DNA of 64,000 bases. It comes from Marasmius tenuissimus (lineage: Eukaryota > Basidiomycota > Agaricomycetes > Agaricales > Marasmiaceae). The stretch is taken from assembly GCA_029532415.1 (NCBI GenBank), contig JAQOTA010000062.1, forward strand, positions 124,001 to 188,000, given 5' to 3'. Shown here in pieces: positions 55,418 to 64,000 of this stretch. Positions within the stretch are counted from its first letter, which is position 1. Each line of letters opens with the position of its first letter. A program made the position numbers and the translations under genes. Below the pieces are notes generated by a model, which was given only the letters and a program-made list of their open reading frames with translations, was not told the origin of the DNA and did not search any database.

Positions 55418-56342
55418 CGGAATGTGTGAGTCTCGAAACCCCAGCTCTTTTGCCTGATTCTCATAGTTAATTTCAGATCGGTTTGACGGGGGGTCTGCGA
55501 TGAGCTTCGAGCTTGGAACACTTGCCAGTAAAGATTTGGGGTTTTCTTGTTATGGTGAGAATACGCGCTGAGATCGCGAAGTGAATACCCAGAGAATGTC
55601 TTGTTAGAAAAGGAACAGTTGTACACCACCTCACGGCCTCGACCGGGCACATGTCCATGTTTGGATCCATATCTTGTAGCTTTGGTCCAGTACTCTACCG
55701 TACCCGTTGTATAGTCCGCCCTACACTGTATCGTAGTATCGATAACGCGCCTTCTGAATCGTGATCTGTTGAATCATCCCATTGAGAACATCTTATCCTC
55801 GTCGCTGTCTCTACGACAGAACACAGTTGTAGACTCAGGTAATGAATACATACGGATAATTAGAATTACGGCGATGGTGCTATGTATGTACGAACAGTGG
55901 TGTGTAGTACCGAGAGAGTCTGAGATTATATGTCGCTATTCCAGGCGGAACACAAGAAAGTCGAGATCGAACCTCGAGATTAATAACGTAGCCAAATCTA
56001 TGTCTCGTGAGCTGCCTCCAGTGCAAATGATATGTACAGCCTTTCAATGGTGTTGAAGCTCGTAGGATTCATCATCTGCTTGTCCTGCCGTACCTCGGAG
56101 AATCGAGGAGCTTCGACCGCATGATGGCACATATACAAAAGACTACTACGGCTGAGACCGGCGCGGAGATTGCGCGGAAAGAAGAGAAGGGTAGCTGTTC
56201 GTATGCCACACCGGTTGAAGAGAAACCGAGTGAGGTTGATCTTGGGCCTGAGAGAACTGACATGGTGAGCAGATGGTGAAACACACTTCACAACCAGTCA
56301 CCAGACTGTTATTCTCTCGCCCCACGCCTCCGATGGTGGGGG
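55418..56342. repeat. 3' flank of F-box gene 3, duplicated after F-box gene 4
   Basis: The segment 55620-55990 matches 59890-60260 (for example the ACAGAACACAGTTGTAGA/ACGGAACACAGTTGTAGA region and ATGATATTATGTGTCGC-like words in order). It is part of the same segmental duplication as the F-box genes. The right part has no known content. Confidence 0.6.
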
Positions 56343-56350
56343 TATATAAG
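56343..56350 (+). promoter_or_regulatory. TATA box of the sulfotransferase-like gene
   Basis: TATATAAG lies 79 nt before the start codon at 56429. Confidence 0.6.
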
Positions 56351-56428
56351 TAGCTGGGCTTGCGGAAGGTGAACCGAACTCACGAGATACTACTTACATT
56401 CCTTCCCGAAGCATTGGCACTAAATATC

Positions 56429-57602
56429 ATGGCTGAGCAACATCTTCGTGTCTATATTTTCGCCCATCCACGCTCCACCTCTCATCTCTTCTATCAGCTT
56501 CTTAGTGGACATCCTACGTTCCAGGCGACTCGTACCTTGACCTGTTTGCCTACTTATCGGTTCGGAGTCGATAGTCAGTCGCCCTTGAAGGCCTCAAAAG
56601 CGGTCTGGGACGCTGTAGGACTAGATCACGATGCCGTATCGAAAGCTAGCTGGCAGAGCTTCGTAGATGGCTTGCAGAGGGGGGCTGAAGATGCTGAGTC
56701 GAAGGTAAGTGGGAATAATGTTGAACGTGGAACCTTCAGAATCGTTCTGGAGTCTGATCGTGACTTGACTGTTAGGGCAAGCGATTCTTGACAATGGATC
56801 ATCCATACCATCTCATGTCGTCTTCGTTCGTCAATTCCCACATCGACGTTCCGGGACGCGCGACTTGGCCAACGCCGATAGTTGTGGATCACAAGTTGGA
56901 CGTTCCGAGGGATACATCCACTGCGGAGGACAGAGAGCTTGACCTGCAACTTTATTCAAACCCAACTCTCATCCCAGATAGGTTTTTATTTTCGTTCACA
57001 CCCATCATAACTATCCGTCACCCGGCCCATGCGACCCCTTCCGCTTATCGAGGTTTGCTAAATAGCGGGATGGGAGTGGACCTTTCGCATCCCGATATCC
57101 CTGTCTTCACGAGCTATAAATGGGTGAGATTAGTTTTTGACTCCTTCAAGTCCTGTGGGGGGGTGGAGAAATACGGAGGCCAAGTCGCCGATGCAGCCTT
57201 GCCTATTGTTGTAGACGGAGAGAAGCTGGTGAAGGATCCACAAGGTCAGATGAAGAAGGTGTGCGACATATTAGGGTTAGACGAGGGAGGGATAAGATAC
57301 AATTGGGACAAACCCGAAATATTGAAAGGTACCAAGGCTGGGGATGCCTATTTCAAGACTTTTAACGAGTCGAATGGAGTTGTTTTGGATCCGGTGAGTG
57401 TGGTTGACAACTCGCGGGTTGCTACGAACGGTACTGATCGGTACTGATCGGATCTTGGAAGAAATACAACAAGCCTTTGGATATCGAGACGGAGGAGGAG
57501 AAGTGGGTGAAGGAATGGGACGAAGGGACGGCTAAAGTTTTACGGAAGATGGTGCAGGAAGCCATGGAAGACTATCGATATTTGCTTCAGTACAGCGTGT
57601 GA
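56429..57602 (+). CDS. P-loop sulfotransferase-like protein
   Basis: A member of the P-loop NTPase/sulfotransferase-like proteins that are numerous in mushrooms. It starts MAEQHLRVYIFAHPRSTSHL, where HPRSTSHLF matches the sulfate-donor (PAPS) loop pattern seen in these proteins. Next come DAVSKASWQSFVDGLQRGAE, an intron, then GKRFLTMDHPYHLM, and the second half FLFSFTPIITIRHPAHATPS, corresponding to the 3'-phosphate-binding region. VFTSYKWVRLVFDSF, PIVVDGEKLVKDP and CDILGLDEGGIRYNWDKPEI follow. The last intron (from about 57394) joins DP to KYNKPLDIETEEEKWVKEWD, and the protein ends EDYRYLLQYSV with the stop at 57600. No break was seen. The substrate, and even whether sulfate is transferred, is not known. 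Confidence 0.7.
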
Positions 57603-58033
57603 GAAACAAGAAAAGGGGCGCCGGCGATGTGCCGGAAGTTTCACGTTCACTGACTAAAGGGATAATCAAGCTCACGTGACTTACCGATATAGTTTATCAG
57701 TGAACGTTCGGACAGTTGTCCGGATTTCGCTCAACGGTGTATTGGGCGTGCCAGGCCGAACTGAAGCTGGAAACATCATGCATCATGGCCCGAGTGATGG
57801 TGAAGAAATTAATGCGGTGCAGTCGAGGCGTTCAAACTCTCTCACCACAACTACCATCAAAACCACCTGCTCCGCCTGGACCTGAACGGCAAGTATTTTG
57901 AGTTGTTCCTAACACCTCTATTCATGTCTCTTTCAGTAGCTGAACGTTTCCGTTTTAGCCATTAGGAATTACACCGTTTTCAGAAGTCCACAGTTCGGAC
58001 GACTATCGAAACTCGAATCATCCTCGAGCCACA
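57603..58033. other. Upstream part of the F-box 4 duplication unit
   Basis: Related to 53520-53770. It contains the promoter of F-box gene 4. No other gene was recognised. Confidence 0.45.
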
Positions 58034-59692
58034 ATGTTCTCATCGTTCTCACTCACAAACGAGGTGAACCGCTCTGAAGCCTTAGATATCCAAAATGATC
58101 TGCACCGGAAAGTGGATTCATTGAATCAGAAGATTTTCCAGTTGGAAAGGGAGCGAGCCGTTCTCGACACGCTCTTTAACTGCAACGTTCTTTGGTCTAA
58201 GCTTCCGAACGAAATGCTTGCGAAAATTTTCCAGCATTGCGTCGGTGCTGATGCCAGTGGACACGCCTTGTCTGGTCGTGCAGTGACATGGGTGCTCGCT
58301 CGGATCTGTCGTCGATGGCGCGAGATCGTGATCTCAACCCCAGCGTTATGGAGCATTGTTCGCGTTAACACAGAATTTAGGTGCCGCGATCCTCTGCAGG
58401 TGATCAAGACATGGATAGAAAGATCTCAACATCTTCTACTTTCATGTATGATCTCGCTCAATGATATGGATACCACGCATGGTCGATACCAGACGGATGA
58501 GGCAGCAATTTTAAGTTTAATCCTCGACAGCCATGCGCGTTGGGGGCACCTTTATATCCAGTTTGGGGTCCGCATCGACCTTTACAACAAGTTCCTCTCG
58601 AATCACTATTTCGCTCCACATCTACAATCCATCCGTATTGCCACTCCAGATCACTATGATAACATAACGCCTGAACGCTTTCTCCTTGGGGGCCGGCCAC
58701 AAATGTTTGGGTTGACGGCCCCGAAGCTAGCAGACGTGTCAATGAATATAATGTTCCCCCACGAGTCCGTTATACTTCCTCTTCCTCTTTCCCCGACCTG
58801 GCAGCAGCTACAGACCCTGCAATGGACACTAGTGGTACATGCACCTCGTCATGCATTCCTTCAGGCCGTCGCTGCGATGCCTCATCTGAGGAATCTATTC
58901 CTCAAAATCAGTGGTAGAATGTCTTTGGGACATCATACAAACAACGATACCAGTACGTTGACCCTGGCCCCTCTACGTCGTCTGGAGTTTTCTGGACCTA
59001 TCGATATCGTCGGCGGGCTTATGGGTCTTCTTAGAGTCCCAAACCTAACCGATCTTTCCATCCTCGATTGCCCTTTCGAGTATCCGAGCTCCCTGCAACC
59101 ACTGACTGATATGCTGAGTCGGAGCTCGTGTCGCCTCGAGCGACTCAATACCTCCTACAAATGGGACACTGCACTCGCTCACCCCAATACTACGCAGCTG
59201 TTATCTTACCTCACTACCCTTCGGGAACTTCACATGGATCTCAGTGCTTCAGGTGGGTTCGAGCAGACACTCGAATACCTGCAAAACACTGCTGTATTCC
59301 CGCTGTTGAAGGAACTTCATCTCGTGATTTTCGTAGGGGCTGGAGAGTTACCCGGACCAATCCTCGAAGGTATCGCCGATTTGGCCAAGGCTCGGAGACA
59401 GGGAGATAGCCAGCTTTCGGTCCTTTCCATCGATACAATATCATATTGGGGCGAGCCTAAGCCCAAGCTACAGGCGACGACACCTCCATTCCGAAAGCTT
59501 TTGGAGTTGCAAAAGGACGGACTACAATTGTTTGGGCGTATAGTCGATGGGAGGTGGCATCCGTCGCACCCTTCCTCTACTCACTGGGGATTCGAGGGAG
59601 ATGAGCAAATACGATCAAGATTTGGGTATCCTGACGAGTTAGAAGATTGCCGGATATGTAAGTCTCCGAGAAGCCTTGATTCCTCCGCATAA
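58034..59692 (+). CDS. F-box protein 4
   Basis: An intronless gene of 552 codons, intact. Coiled coil LHRKVDSLNQKIFQLERERA, F-box WSKLPNEMLAKIFQHCVGAD, family motif TWVLARICRRWREIVIST and then ALWSIVRVNTEF. The leucine-rich repeat-like C-terminal part contains ITPERFLLGGRPQMFGLTAP, SSLQPLTDMLSRSSCRLERL, GGFEQTLEYLQ and HWGFEGDEQIRSRFGYPDEL, and ends RICKSPRSLDSSA. It is a predicted SCF adaptor and the closest relative of the interrupted F-box protein 3. The flanks of both genes are also duplicated, with the sulfotransferase-like gene between the two units. Confidence 0.87.
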   Translation: MFSSFSLTNEVNRSEALDIQNDLHRKVDSLNQKIFQLERERAVLDTLFNCNVLWSKLPNEMLAKIFQHCVGADASGHALSGRAVTWVLARICRRWREIVISTPALWSIVRVNTEFRCRDPLQVIKTWIERSQHLLLSCMISLNDMDTTHGRYQTDEAAILSLILDSHARWGHLYIQFGVRIDLYNKFLSNHYFAPHLQSIRIATPDHYDNITPERFLLGGRPQMFGLTAPKLADVSMNIMFPHESVILPLPLSPTWQQLQTLQWTLVVHAPRHAFLQAVAAMPHLRNLFLKISGRMSLGHHTNNDTSTLTLAPLRRLEFSGPIDIVGGLMGLLRVPNLTDLSILDCPFEYPSSLQPLTDMLSRSSCRLERLNTSYKWDTALAHPNTTQLLSYLTTLRELHMDLSASGGFEQTLEYLQNTAVFPLLKELHLVIFVGAGELPGPILEGIADLAKARRQGDSQLSVLSIDTISYWGEPKPKLQATTPPFRKLLELQKDGLQLFGRIVDGRWHPSHPSSTHWGFEGDEQIRSRFGYPDELEDCRICKSPRSLDSSA

Positions 59693-60278
59693 TCCTCATG
59701 GATGATTTCAGAACGTCTTGACAGAAGGGCCTGATAGATTCTGCGGTGAAACTACGCTTGGAACACTTGCCACTTTTCCCAGCACCACGGCGTTGACGGA
59801 GCCTTGGCTAGTGGCGCAGTTGCAACACTCGGGAACTTTTTGTGATGCGAATAGGCACTGAGATTGCTAAATCTTGTCAGAAAAGAAACAGTCGTACATT
59901 GCCCCACGGCCTCGCCCGGGCACATGCCCTGACCCATGTTTGGATTCATATCTTGTTGATCTGGTACTATACCCGTACTTGTTGTATAATTCGCCCTACA
60001 CACACTATATCGTAGTATCAATATGACGCGCCTTCTGGATGGTTAATGATGAATAGTCCCATTGAACACATCTTATCTTCGTCGCTGTCTTTACGACGGA
60101 ACACAGTTGTAGATTTCAGGTAATGATACATACAGATAATTAGAATTATGGCGGTGGTGTTATGTACGAATTATTGTCAAGAACAGGTGCGTAGTACCAA
60201 GAGAGATATTATGTGTCGCGATTCTAAGTGGTAACAAGAAAGTCAAGATCGATTTTCGAAATGGTGAACGTAGCCAAA
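59693..60278. repeat. 3' flank of F-box gene 4
   Basis: The segment 59890-60260 matches 55620-55990, the corresponding flank of F-box gene 3. The duplication stops close to the 3' end of the SNF2 gene. Confidence 0.55.

Positions 60279-64000
<3,722 letters not shown>

Overview
This window is nuclear DNA from a filamentous basidiomycete, most likely an Agaricomycete (mushroom-forming fungus). Genes are split by many short introns of about 45-95 nt with GT..AG ends, many promoters carry a TATA box 60-160 nt before the start codon, and the gene families (peptidyl-Lys metalloendopeptidases, coiled-coil F-box proteins, TET/JBP-like dioxygenases, a 7TM family typical of mushrooms) are those expanded in Agaricomycetes. 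There are no rRNA genes, no CRISPR and no convincing tRNA.

Layout. 1-6 kb: an MFS transporter (+) and a PP2A-like protein phosphatase catalytic subunit (-). 6-21 kb: a tandem array of five M35 peptidyl-Lys metalloendopeptidase (MEP) genes, all on the minus strand. Copies 3, 4 and 5 look intact, copies 1 and 2 carry frameshifts and other lesions, and at least two further fragments survive. The spacers between them are duplicated too. The array also holds a 364-bp long-inverted-repeat element with a perfect 9-bp target duplication, and an Egh16-like secreted protein gene that splits one MEP 3' flank. 22-28 kb: two housekeeping genes for membrane biology, a MICOS MIC26/MIC27 (ApoO-type) subunit and EMC1 of the ER membrane complex. 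28-43.5 kb: a rearranged block. Two nearly identical genes for an unrecognised secreted protein lie in opposite orientation about 13 kb apart, with a third truncated 5' copy between them. Between the two copies lie a 7TM membrane protein gene, a zinc-binding-type protein gene facing a TET/JBP-like 2OG-Fe(II) dioxygenase gene, and a MULE transposase with a SWIM zinc finger. 43.8-60 kb: four F-box paralogues (the third interrupted by one in-frame stop), an uncharacterised multi-exon gene, a conserved unrecognised gene, and a P-loop sulfotransferase-like gene caught between the two halves of an F-box segmental duplication. 60.3-64 kb: the C-terminal part of a SNF2 ATPase with a PHD finger, running off the right edge.

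How the genes relate. The MEP array and the Egh16-like gene encode secreted proteins and suggest a locus shaped by unequal crossing-over for extracellular proteolysis. The block at 33.9-40.8 kb is the most interesting part. A predicted DNA-base-modifying dioxygenase, a zinc-ribbon-type protein and a transposase lie side by side, which fits a mobile or transposon-linked epigenetic module. TET/JBP genes linked to KDZ transposons are known in fungi, but here the neighbouring transposase is of the MULE class. All gene models are read by eye. Exon joints are stated only where splice sites and reading frame agree, and family calls rest on recognised motifs rather than database searches.
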